The notes under the pieces were generated by a model. The model did not search any database. It was not told the origin of the DNA and worked only from the letters and a program-made list of their open reading frames with translations. A stretch of 43,375 nucleotides of DNA from an uncultured Bifidobacterium sp. GTDB taxonomy: Bacteria; Actinomycetota; Actinomycetes; Actinomycetales; Bifidobacteriaceae. The stretch is from assembly GCF_949292005.1 (NCBI RefSeq), contig NZ_CASEXV010000082.1, positions 1 through 43,375 of the forward strand. Reading direction: 5' to 3'. Shown piece by piece: positions 23,583 to 32,108 of the stretch (position 1 is its first letter; every line of letters begins with the position of its first letter). Both the position numbers and the translations under genes were made by a program.

Positions 23583-24587
23583 TTGACCAGCGTCGAATTC
23601 GTCACCATACAGGATGTGCAGCAGGAGGCCGAACGGCATGGCGTTGCCCTGCCGTTGGAGCAGACGGACATCTGGATGAGCTACCAGAACACCATTGAGG
23701 GACGGCGCTATTGGGGATCCGCCGTGCTCCGCGAGGACGACCGCATCGTCGCGCTGATCTCCCTTGTCGAGTTCACCACCCACGGGTACCGTTTCCTCCG
23801 CGCCTGGCACGGACCCGTATGGGTTGATGGCACTCCCACGCCAGAGCAGGAGCGTGATGCCATCAAGGCCCTGTCCTCGGCAGTCCACCACAAGGATGGC
23901 GCGCAACTATTCATCCGCTGTGCCGTGTGGTCCGAATCCGATCTCACGCACGCCACATTGTCGGCGGTTCCCTACGATCGGACCGTTGTAATCGATGTCA
24001 CCGGAGGAGACGAGGCCATCCTGTCGCGAATGAAGCGGCGTGGTCGCCGAGATGTCCGCAAATCGCTGCGCGAATGCCCTGCGGCATGCGCGGATGAGAC
24101 CACCGATGCCATGAAGTCGTTCCGCGAATATTACGAGATCATGGTCGAAACCGGGCAACGCGACGGTTTTGCGCCCGCCCCGATCGAGGATTACGAGACC
24201 ATGCTGCGAATCCTCGGAGAGGACCATTGCCGGGTTTTCGCCGCACGAAGCGAGGGAAAGGTGATCGCATGGTCAATCGTCACCGTCACGGGAACCATGG
24301 CGGTGCGCTACTACGCGGCGATGAGGACCGACGCGATGGGCATGCACGCCACGGACAGACTGCTCTACTGGGAGTGCTGCGAGCTCGGGCGGCGCGGAAT
24401 ATCGGATTACGATCTGATGGGCATAGGAAGCGACTTCTCCCCCTCGCTCAAAGGCCTGAATGAGTTCAAAACCAAATTCACCGAGGAAATCACCGAGGTC
24501 GCCCCCGATCGGGACGTCCCCCTCCATCCCATCGCATATTCGACGCTCACGGGAATCAAGTCGATGAGGTCGGCCCTTCGCCGCTAA
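23583..24587 (+). CDS. FemAB-like peptidoglycan cross-bridge aminoacyltransferase
   Basis: The family uses aminoacyl-tRNA to add interpeptide-bridge residues to lipid II. In 334 residues two GNAT-like folds are seen: IWMSYQNTIEGRRYWGSAVLRED, FLRAWHGPVWVDG, the MKRRGRRDVRKSLRE basic patch, FAPAPIEDYETMLRIL, RVFAARSEGKVIAWSIV, and the conserved ending GISDYDLMGIGSDFSPSLKGLNEFKTKFT. TTG 23583 is taken as start because GGAG stands six bases before it; another TTG at 23571 has none. It lies 128 bases after murE, so the pair probably builds and decorates the stem peptide. The 3' end overlaps smc by 32 bases on the other strand. The amino acid transferred is unknown. Confidence 0.88.
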   Translation: MTSVEFVTIQDVQQEAERHGVALPLEQTDIWMSYQNTIEGRRYWGSAVLREDDRIVALISLVEFTTHGYRFLRAWHGPVWVDGTPTPEQERDAIKALSSAVHHKDGAQLFIRCAVWSESDLTHATLSAVPYDRTVVIDVTGGDEAILSRMKRRGRRDVRKSLRECPAACADETTDAMKSFREYYEIMVETGQRDGFAPAPIEDYETMLRILGEDHCRVFAARSEGKVIAWSIVTVTGTMAVRYYAAMRTDAMGMHATDRLLYWECCELGRRGISDYDLMGIGSDFSPSLKGLNEFKTKFTEEITEVAPDRDVPLHPIAYSTLTGIKSMRSALRR

Positions 24588-27500
24588 CCCTCTCGGGAAA
24601 TCCCTCAAGACGCTGGCTCATCACCGTCGTCACACCATCGGATCTCATGGTGACCCCGTACAACGCGTCGGCTATCCCCATGGTCCGCTGCTGGTGCGTG
24701 ATGATGATGAGCTGCGCGTGTTTGCTCAGATCGGACACCGCGGAGAGCAACCGGGACAGATTCACATCGTCCAGCGCCGCCTCCACCTCGTCCATCACAT
24801 AGAACGGACTTGGGCGCGCCATGAAGATTGCGAAAAGCAGCGCCAAAGCCGTCAAGGAGCGTTCGCCTCCCGAGAGAAGACTGAGCTGCCGGACTCTCTT
24901 TCCTGCAGGACTCGCCTCGACCACAACACCCGTCGTCAGAAGATCATCGGGGTTGTCCAGACGCAGACGTCCATGCCCGCCTGGAAAAAGCGTGGCGAAA
25001 ACATCCTCGAAGGCCTTCGCCGTGTCTTCGAACGCGCTGCGGAACACATCCACCATCGTGGAGTCGATGCGTGAGACAAGTGTCATCAGATCGGCCCTTC
25101 CCGCTGCTATGTCGTCACGCTGCGAAACGAGGAAACGGTGGCGTTCCTCCAACGCGTCATACTCCTCCGTAGCCAGAGGATTGACCCGTCCCAGAGCCGC
25201 CAGATCCTTGGCGGCCTTGTCCCTTCGCCGTTCCTGCTCAGCCCGGTTGTAGGCGACCGTCTGATAGGCACCGGCATCATCACCTGTGACATCCGCACCT
25301 ACGTCGGCATCGTCGACACCATCTTCGACGGACTTGCGCACCGGCCGTCCATCATCATCCAGAACGGGCACCGGCCTGTCGGGTCCGAAACCCGCGACAA
25401 GCTCATCCACCCCCATCCCCAGCTCATCGGCGACGCGCCTGGACAGCTCGTCATAATCCGACTCCGCCCGTTGAAGCTCCAGATCGATCTTGTGCGCCTT
25501 CGCCCCCAGTGACGACACCTCGGGTTCCAACGCATCCCTTTGCGCGCGCAAAGATCGGAGCCGTTCGTTATGCGCATCCATATCCTCATGCAACGACCGG
25601 CGCCGACCGTCCACCACATCAATCGCGTTCCGAGCCAGCGAGGATGCGCTCTCGCAGTCCTGCGCTATCCTTCGCAGAACGCCGATCGTCCGGTCTATGT
25701 CCGCGTTGCGCGCGGCGATCCCCTCGCGCCTGCGCCGCGCGCGGACGGCGTTGTCGGACAACAGTTCCGCCTGCCGATGAAGCGATTCGCATGACCTCGC
25801 CGCATCCTTCCATGACAGCGTGGCGTCCAACTCCTCCTTGCGGCTTCCGGCGAGCGCCACATCAAGCGCCCGCTCACGCTCCGCCAACGTCCCGGCATCC
25901 GCGCCATCACCATCCACAGTGTCCGAATCGGCCTCAGCCAAAGCGCGGTGGGCATCCGCGACGCGCTCTTTGTGGAGCTGCTCCTGATCAAGGCACGCCT
26001 GATAGGCCTCCTCGATCTGCAACAACTGACGACCGACTTCATCCAGGGTTTTTCTTGACTCCTCGGCGATTCTCTGCTGCTCGCGGATCCTCAGACGACT
26101 CTCCTCGAGTTTCTCCCGCAGCGTCTCCACCAGATCGGCGGCCGCACCGACCCGCTTCTGGATGGACTCCCCCTCCCGCCGGAAGCGCCCGGCCTCGGAG
26201 CGGTTGGCCTTCGCATCCTCACGTGCCTTGTCGCGGGCGGCCACGAGAAGCATATCGGACGACCCATCCGACGTTCCGGACATCAGCCCGGCCTTCCCCA
26301 CAAGAAGACCATCAGCGGTGACCGCCATTCTCCATCGTGCGTTCCGGGTTGTTCTCCACGCGTCTTGGGCATCCGACGCGCACGCGACATCCGCCACCAT
26401 TCCCGCGACGGTGGCGAGAATCGATTCCGCGAGACTGACATCCGCGCATTCCGGATTAACCGACAATCGCGAGGCCAGGGACGGCCCCCCATCATCATGC
26501 AGCGCCACGTCCGCATCCGGTCGGGGACAGACGACCACCACATAATCACCATCGACATCCACAGTGACGAGCAGCGATTCGGCGGCGGAGCCATCCATGA
26601 CGAGAGCCCGGCCCCAAGGACCGATCACACGGTCGAAGGCCCGCTCCCATCCCGGAGAGACGCGAAGAAAATCCCACAGCCTTCCCCTGGAGGCACCATG
26701 ACCGTCCAACGCGGATTCCATATCCCCGCCACGGCTGGAAAGAGTATCGTTCAGAGCCGCCGCCTTCGCCTCCAGGGATATCGCCCGCGATTCCCGCTCG
26801 CGCATCCGGTTCTGGGTCTGCGCAAGCGCCTCCTTGAGCCTCCGGAGATCCTCGCGCGCATCGTCAAGGGACCGTTCCAGATCCCGCAGGGTTTCACCCG
26901 CATCGTCCCGCTGTTGCGAAACCCGTGAACGAAGGTCCTCCATCCGGCGGGACAGCTCCGTCCTCCGCGCTCCAAGATCCTGCGACCTCGACCGGGCGAG
27001 CTGGACCGCGGACTCCTCCTTGGCGATGAGCTCGCGGATCTCGGCCATTCTGGCGTCCCTCTCCTTCGCGGCCCTGCGGACATGCTCCATCGTCTGTCGT
27101 ATGGACGCAAGCCTTCTCTCCTCCTGCGCCCGTCTTTCGATGATCTGGTCGCAGGCAAGCCGCCGGTCGGCCACCACGCCGTCCATCCGTTCCGCCTGCT
27201 GCGCGAGCTCGGCTGCGCGCTGCCCGATGATGTCAGGATCCTCACCCATATCCGCCACCTTCGAGGAGCGAAGCGACGCCTCACGCTCCTCCACCACGGC
27301 GATCATGGATCCGAGGCGCTGCGTCTCCTGGGTGAGGCCACGCCAGTCGCCCTCGCATCGCGCAAGGTCGGGATTGGCGCTGGTCGACAGCTTCTCCAAC
27401 TGTTCTATCCGTCCCCTCAATGCGGCCAGCCGCGCCGTGACATCCTTCAGCGAGCGCCCCGTGCCACCCGCGGACCGCCGAAGGCCCTCCACGCGTTCGG

Positions 27501-28212
27501 ACAGTCTCACCGCATCGTCGGCCATGACACGGCTTTTCGCATCGCGCAGCGCGGCCGACACAAGATCGGCACGACGGGAGATCCGAGCCTGCCTTCCCAG
27601 TGGCCCCATCTGACGCCGCACCTCCGTGATGAGATCGTCCACGCGCGCGAGATTGTCCTGCGTGGCGGCCAGTTTGCGCAGGGCCCTGTCCTTCCTTCTG
27701 CGGTGCTTGAGAATCCCCGCGGCCTCCTCTATGAACGCCCTGTTCCCCGCGGGGTCGGCCCGGAGGATGGAGTCCAGCCGCCCCTGTCCGACGATGACAT
27801 GCATCTGCTGTCCCAGACCGGTGTCGGACAACAGCTCCTGGATGTCCAGCAACCTGCACTGGCTGCCGTTGATGGCGTATTCGGATCCACCGTTGCGGAA
27901 AACCGTTCTGCTGATGGTCACCTCGGCATAGGGAACGTCAAGGGCGTGGTCCGAGTTGTCGATCGTCAGCGTCACCTGCGCGCGGCCAAGCGCGGGTCGT
28001 GTGGCGGTTCCGGCGAAGATGACGTCCTCCATCGAACTCCCGCGAAGATTCCGGGCCCCCTGCTCCCCCATAACCCAGGTCAGGGCATCGACGATATTCG
28101 ATTTCCCCGATCCGTTCGGTCCGACCACGGCGGTGATCCCCGGCTCGAAACGCAGGGTCGTCGCGGACGCGAAGGATTTGAATCCGCGAAGCATCAACTC
28201 TTTGAGGTACAT
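24556..28212 (-). CDS. smc: Chromosome segregation protein SMC
   Basis: SMC is the ATPase arm of bacterial condensin, with ScpA and ScpB. The 1218-residue protein has an N-terminal head (LRGFKSFASATTLRFEPGITAVVGPNGSGKSNIVDAL), about 170-490 coiled coil, a hinge region near 510-630 (DFLRVSPGWERAFDRVIGPWGRAL), a second coiled coil about 660-1000, and a C-terminal head with LSGGERSLTALALLFA (signature) and YVMDEVEAALDD (Walker B), then IIITHQQRTM. An acidic insert (about 960-1000, DDADVGADVTGDDAG) lies just before the C-terminal head. ATG 28212 begins the family sequence but has a poor ribosome binding site. It is 12 bases after folC and likely cotranscribed with it. Confidence 0.97.
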   Translation of the reverse strand: MYLKELMLRGFKSFASATTLRFEPGITAVVGPNGSGKSNIVDALTWVMGEQGARNLRGSSMEDVIFAGTATRPALGRAQVTLTIDNSDHALDVPYAEVTISRTVFRNGGSEYAINGSQCRLLDIQELLSDTGLGQQMHVIVGQGRLDSILRADPAGNRAFIEEAAGILKHRRRKDRALRKLAATQDNLARVDDLITEVRRQMGPLGRQARISRRADLVSAALRDAKSRVMADDAVRLSERVEGLRRSAGGTGRSLKDVTARLAALRGRIEQLEKLSTSANPDLARCEGDWRGLTQETQRLGSMIAVVEEREASLRSSKVADMGEDPDIIGQRAAELAQQAERMDGVVADRRLACDQIIERRAQEERRLASIRQTMEHVRRAAKERDARMAEIRELIAKEESAVQLARSRSQDLGARRTELSRRMEDLRSRVSQQRDDAGETLRDLERSLDDAREDLRRLKEALAQTQNRMRERESRAISLEAKAAALNDTLSSRGGDMESALDGHGASRGRLWDFLRVSPGWERAFDRVIGPWGRALVMDGSAAESLLVTVDVDGDYVVVVCPRPDADVALHDDGGPSLASRLSVNPECADVSLAESILATVAGMVADVACASDAQDAWRTTRNARWRMAVTADGLLVGKAGLMSGTSDGSSDMLLVAARDKAREDAKANRSEAGRFRREGESIQKRVGAAADLVETLREKLEESRLRIREQQRIAEESRKTLDEVGRQLLQIEEAYQACLDQEQLHKERVADAHRALAEADSDTVDGDGADAGTLAERERALDVALAGSRKEELDATLSWKDAARSCESLHRQAELLSDNAVRARRRREGIAARNADIDRTIGVLRRIAQDCESASSLARNAIDVVDGRRRSLHEDMDAHNERLRSLRAQRDALEPEVSSLGAKAHKIDLELQRAESDYDELSRRVADELGMGVDELVAGFGPDRPVPVLDDDGRPVRKSVEDGVDDADVGADVTGDDAGAYQTVAYNRAEQERRRDKAAKDLAALGRVNPLATEEYDALEERHRFLVSQRDDIAAGRADLMTLVSRIDSTMVDVFRSAFEDTAKAFEDVFATLFPGGHGRLRLDNPDDLLTTGVVVEASPAGKRVRQLSLLSGGERSLTALALLFAIFMARPSPFYVMDEVEAALDDVNLSRLLSAVSDLSKHAQLIIITHQQRTMGIADALYGVTMRSDGVTTVMSQRLEGFPERVSGEGPTSST

Positions 28213-28224
28213 GGGCGGCCGCCG

Positions 28225-29643
28225 TCAGACGCGTTCGGATTTGGGCTTGCCCAGGTCGGGATCGTGACGCTCCTTGAGAAGCGCCCTGGCATCCCCGGCG
28301 GTGACGAAGCTGCCGCAGATCAGAACGCCATGGCCATATCCGATCCCCATGTCGTCCTCGGCATCGACAAGATCCACGGCCGTCTGGATGGCATCCGGGA
28401 ATGACTCCTGACGTACAACCCTGTCAGGACCGAAGACGCGCACGGCGATGGCCTCCAGCTCCTCGGCGGGCATCACACGCTCCCTCCACGAGTTCTCCGT
28501 CACCACAACCTGACTGAGAAGCGGCTCCAGAACGCCGAGATACTCCTCGACCTGCTTGTCCCTCATCATGGAGACGACACCCACAAGCTGCGAAAAGTCG
28601 TAGTTCTCCTCGATGGCGTCGCGAAGCGACTGGGCGGCGTTGACGTTGTGGCCTCCATCGATGATGATCGTCGGAGACGTCCTCACCGGTTCGATACGTC
28701 CCGGAATCACCACGGAGCCCAAGGCCTGGGAGACGATGTCGGGATCAAGACGTCCCGTCACGGGGATGACGATCTCCGCTGCGGCCACGGCGGCAAGAGC
28801 GTTATGGGCTTGATGCGCCCCGAACTTGGCGATGGGAGTCTGTGGATATTCGCCCATCGGCGTCCGTAACGTCGCCACCTGCCCTCCGACGGCGGGGATG
28901 CGCGATTCGACCTCCATCTCCTCCCCATCGCGGATCACGGTGGCATCTGCCCCCTTGGCCGTATCGAGAAGTATGGGCATGACCTTGGCGGCATGGGGCT
29001 GGGGACCGATGATCGCGACGCAACCGGGCTTGATGATGCCGGCCTTCTCGGTGGCGATCTTCTCGACCGTGTCGCCGAGCCATTGCATGTGATCCATGTC
29101 GACGGGACCAATCACCGCCGCGTCTGCGTCAAGCACGTTCGTCGCGTCCCAGCGTCCTCCCATTCCCACCTCGACCACGGCCACATCCACCGGAGCGTCC
29201 GCGAAGGCCCAGATGGCCATGGCAGTGAGAACCTCGAAGAAGCTCATGACGGGCTTGCCCAGCTCCCTCATGCGCGCGTCGACAATGTCGACAAGGCCGC
29301 GGGTCTGATCCCAGCAGTCGATGAAGTCGTCGTCCGAGAGCGGCTCTCCGTCCACAGCGATGCGCTCGGTGACATGCTCCAGATGGGGGGACGTGTATAG
29401 CCCCGTCCTCATCCCATAGGCGCGGCACACGGCCTCCGCCATCCGTGCGGTGGACCCCTTCCCATTGGTTCCGGTGATGTGGATGACGCGGAAGGACTCC
29501 TCGGGATGGCCCATCAGGTCAAGAATCATGGACATCCTGTCCAGATCGAGATTGGTGGTGTTATGCTCGGGCGGACGGTTCATGATCTCACGTTCGACGT
29601 CGATCAGCCTCTCCCCATTCCCATCGGGATGCTCCAGTGACAT
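28225..29643 (-). CDS. folC: Folylpolyglutamate synthase / dihydrofolate synthase
   Basis: FolC adds glutamate to dihydropteroate and folates. In this 472-residue Mur-ligase-family protein the P-loop is HITGTNGKGSTARM, followed by LYTSPHLEHVTERIAVDG, SFFEVLTAMAIWAF, VVEVGMGGRWDATNVL, EKAGIIKPG and the C-terminal IIIDGGHNVNAAQSL, all in order. The about 40 residues before the P-loop are the normal family N-terminus. GAGGACG lies about eight bases before ATG 29643. It is first in a two-gene unit with smc. Whether it has both activities cannot be read from sequence. Confidence 0.95.
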   Translation of the reverse strand: MSLEHPDGNGERLIDVEREIMNRPPEHNTTNLDLDRMSMILDLMGHPEESFRVIHITGTNGKGSTARMAEAVCRAYGMRTGLYTSPHLEHVTERIAVDGEPLSDDDFIDCWDQTRGLVDIVDARMRELGKPVMSFFEVLTAMAIWAFADAPVDVAVVEVGMGGRWDATNVLDADAAVIGPVDMDHMQWLGDTVEKIATEKAGIIKPGCVAIIGPQPHAAKVMPILLDTAKGADATVIRDGEEMEVESRIPAVGGQVATLRTPMGEYPQTPIAKFGAHQAHNALAAVAAAEIVIPVTGRLDPDIVSQALGSVVIPGRIEPVRTSPTIIIDGGHNVNAAQSLRDAIEENYDFSQLVGVVSMMRDKQVEEYLGVLEPLLSQVVVTENSWRERVMPAEELEAIAVRVFGPDRVVRQESFPDAIQTAVDLVDAEDDMGIGYGHGVLICGSFVTAGDARALLKERHDPDLGKPKSERV

Positions 29644-29988
29644 ATCTACGACGTCCTCTCACCGCGTTCACGCGCTTTTCTCGTTGACGGCCTCATTCCG
29701 TGCCCGGACATATCCGAACCGGATGTCGTGCCTGTTCCTCCGTGCCATTCTATGTCCGCGCCATTCTACGAAAATTCCCAATCCACGGAAACTCCCGGCG
29801 GAAGCGCGTTCGTTTGGACGTTTTGAGCGCTGAGGCAACATGTCACCCGCGAAGCGCGACTACCATAGGCCGCTGAGAGACGGGGTCGTGGCGGAGCGAC
29901 GATTGGACGGCCCGCGCGCCCCCGGAACGCAGAGCGGTGTGGCGCGGAACACGCGTGAGCACGCAAAGGACCATGGGAAAGGACCGTG
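29644..29988. other. Divergent folC / pepP intergenic region
   Basis: These 345 bases have no supported gene. GCCATTCTA occurs at 29744-29752 and 29760-29768, which on the minus strand gives two TAGAAT hexamers 16 bases apart, ready-made -10 boxes for folC without good -35 partners. ATCCG-AAC-CGGAT (29712-29724) is a small palindrome between them and the folC start. On the plus side AAAGG at 29978-29982 is the pepP ribosome binding site. A pepP promoter is not evident. Confidence 0.4.
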
Positions 29989-31584
29989 ATGGGCGAGATC
30001 ATCACCGAGCAGGACAAGCGTTATGAGACGGAGGAGAGCGCATCCGCGCCGGGAGCGGACCAGCCCATGTCCGACAGGGTCAACAACCGGTCCCTGCGCC
30101 CCAACAGCCAGATCTTCAAGGAGTTCATGACCACCGGCTGGGACAACAACGAGCCGGATGTCACGCCCCTGCCATCCAGCGCCTACACTCCGGCCCGCCT
30201 TGAGGAGCTGGGACGGCGTTTCCCCGGAGAACGGCTGGTGATCCCCGCGGGACAGCCGAAGGTCCGCAACAACGACTGCGACTACGCGTTCCGTCCCGAC
30301 AGCGCTTTCACCTACTACACCGGTCTCGGACAGGATTTCGAGGCCGGTGCGGTTCTCATCCTCAACCCGCTGGATCCATCGGATCCCCGCGCGGCGGAGG
30401 GGAAAACCCATGTTCCCGAGCTTTTCGTGGCACCCCGGGCCGACAACAGCACCGAGGACTACTATCGTGACGCCCATTACGGCGAGTATTGGGTGGGGCC
30501 GCGCGCAGGCCTCAAGGAGCTCGCGGCTATGACTGGCATCGAAACGCATGACATCGCGCAGCTCCCCGATGCCCTGGGCAAGGATGTCGGCGCGGCTGCC
30601 GGAGCCGTCCACGTGCGTGTCATTCCCGGCGTCGACCAGTCCATCGACGTCATGGTCGACGGTCTTCGGACGTCCAACGGATTCCCCGACCGCGATGGCA
30701 ATTCAGCCCATGACGACAAATTCCAGGAGTTCGCCTCCGAACAGCGCATGGTGAAGGATTCGTATGAGGTGACTGAGATCCGTCGTGCGGTGGACGCCAC
30801 AAAGGATGGTTTCGACAGCATTCTGTCCCGCCTCCCCGAGTCCGTCGGCAAGCCGCGGTCGGAGAGGATGCTTGAGGGCGCCTTCAATTCCGTCGCACGT
30901 GAGGAGGGCAACGCCGTGGGATACGACACCATCATCGCCTCGGGTGCGCATGCGCCGATCCTGCACTGGATGCGCAACACAGGAGTCGTGGGCGAGGGCG
31001 AGATGCTTCTCATCGACGCCGGCGTGGAGGTCGACAGCCTCTACACTGCGGACATCACCCGCACCTTCCCCGTCGGCGGCCATTTCAGTCCATTGCAGCG
31101 CAGGCTCTACCAGGCCGTTCTCGACTCGCAGCAGGCGGGATTCGAGGCGGCGCGCCCCGGAGCGACGTATTCCGACATCCATCACGCCTGCATGCGGGTG
31201 ATCGCCCAACGGCTGCATGATTGGGGCATCCTCCATGTGGACGTGGAGGAGTCGCTCTCCCCGGCCGGACAGCAGCATCGCCGGTGGTTGGCCTGCGGCG
31301 TGGCCCATCATCTGGGACTCGACGTCCACGACTGTGCGCAGGCCCGATACGAGTCCTACCAGGACGCCGAGATTCGTCCGGGCATGGTGTTCACCATCGA
31401 ACCGGGATTGTACTTTGCGCAGAACGATCTTCTTCTTCCGCCCGAGATGCGGGGGATCGGCATCAGGATCGAGGACGATGTCCTGATGACGGACAACGGC
31501 CCCGAATGGATCTCCGCGGGAATCCCCAAGGAGATCGACGACGTCGAGGCGTGGATGGCCACGCGTGCGGCGGGCGCCAGATGA
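29989..31584 (+). CDS. pepP: Xaa-Pro aminopeptidase
   Basis: PepP is a cytoplasmic metallopeptidase that removes the first residue from peptides with proline in position two. The 531-residue protein has the aminopeptidase P N-terminal domain (VIPAGQPKVRNNDCDYAFRPDSAFTYYTGL). The pita-bread catalytic domain follows, with the two-metal ligands in order: LLIDAGVEVDSLYTADITRTFPV (two Asp), GVAHHLGLDVHD (His), FTIEPGLYF (Glu) and GIRIEDDVLMT (Glu). GGGAAAGG ends six bases before ATG 29989; GTG 29986 is adjacent. It overlaps the Nudix gene (ATGA). Next to the peptide importer it would help digest imported peptides. Confidence 0.96.
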   Translation: MGEIITEQDKRYETEESASAPGADQPMSDRVNNRSLRPNSQIFKEFMTTGWDNNEPDVTPLPSSAYTPARLEELGRRFPGERLVIPAGQPKVRNNDCDYAFRPDSAFTYYTGLGQDFEAGAVLILNPLDPSDPRAAEGKTHVPELFVAPRADNSTEDYYRDAHYGEYWVGPRAGLKELAAMTGIETHDIAQLPDALGKDVGAAAGAVHVRVIPGVDQSIDVMVDGLRTSNGFPDRDGNSAHDDKFQEFASEQRMVKDSYEVTEIRRAVDATKDGFDSILSRLPESVGKPRSERMLEGAFNSVAREEGNAVGYDTIIASGAHAPILHWMRNTGVVGEGEMLLIDAGVEVDSLYTADITRTFPVGGHFSPLQRRLYQAVLDSQQAGFEAARPGATYSDIHHACMRVIAQRLHDWGILHVDVEESLSPAGQQHRRWLACGVAHHLGLDVHDCAQARYESYQDAEIRPGMVFTIEPGLYFAQNDLLLPPEMRGIGIRIEDDVLMTDNGPEWISAGIPKEIDDVEAWMATRAAGAR

Positions 31585-32108
31585 CCACCCCCACCTTCAT
31601 CACGGAACTCCGCGCTTACATCGGACACCGTCCTCTATGGCTGTCCGGCGTCACTGCGTATGTGGAGGACGAGACGGGACACGTTCTTCTCGGAAGACGT
31701 TCGGACACCGCAGAATGGGCCTTGGTTTCGGGGATTGTCGAGCCCGGAGAGAATCCCGCGGACACGGTGATCCGCGAAGTCGCGGAGGAGACCGGCGTCG
31801 ATGTGGTCGTGGACGCGCTGGCATCGGTGTCCTCGTCCTCGACGCCCGTCGTGTATCCCAACGGCGACATCACGCGATATCTGGATCTGACCTTCCAGTG
31901 TCATGCCGCCCCCGGAGGCAGGCATGATGCGCGCGTGGGAGATGACGAGAGCCTCGACGTGGGGTGGTTCGACCGCAACGAGCTTCCACAGCCACTGTCG
32001 CGCAGCACAACCACGCGAATGGAGGACATTCGGCGCTTTATTCGCAACCAACAGGACGGGGACGCTCGTGCCTTGTTCACCGTTGACACCACGGCCAATC
32101 AGGAATGA
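31581..32108 (+). CDS. Nudix hydrolase
   Basis: The 175-residue protein has a complete Nudix box, GIVEPGENPADTVIREVAEETGV, matching G-x5-E-x7-REU-x-EE-x-GU, within a normal fold (VTAYVEDETGHVLLGRRSD before it, DVGWFDRNELP after it). These enzymes cleave nucleoside diphosphates linked to another group; the substrate is not evident. ATG 31581 overlaps the pepP stop. The gene converges on dppDF with a 10-base overlap of coding ends. Confidence 0.92.
   Translation: MTTPTFITELRAYIGHRPLWLSGVTAYVEDETGHVLLGRRSDTAEWALVSGIVEPGENPADTVIREVAEETGVDVVVDALASVSSSSTPVVYPNGDITRYLDLTFQCHAAPGGRHDARVGDDESLDVGWFDRNELPQPLSRSTTTRMEDIRRFIRNQQDGDARALFTVDTTANQE

Noticed and set aside
27082..28404. 440-codon plus-strand frame opposite smc and folC
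   Set aside because: It spans two genes on the other strand, has no ribosome binding site or family resemblance, and reflects GC-rich codon structure.
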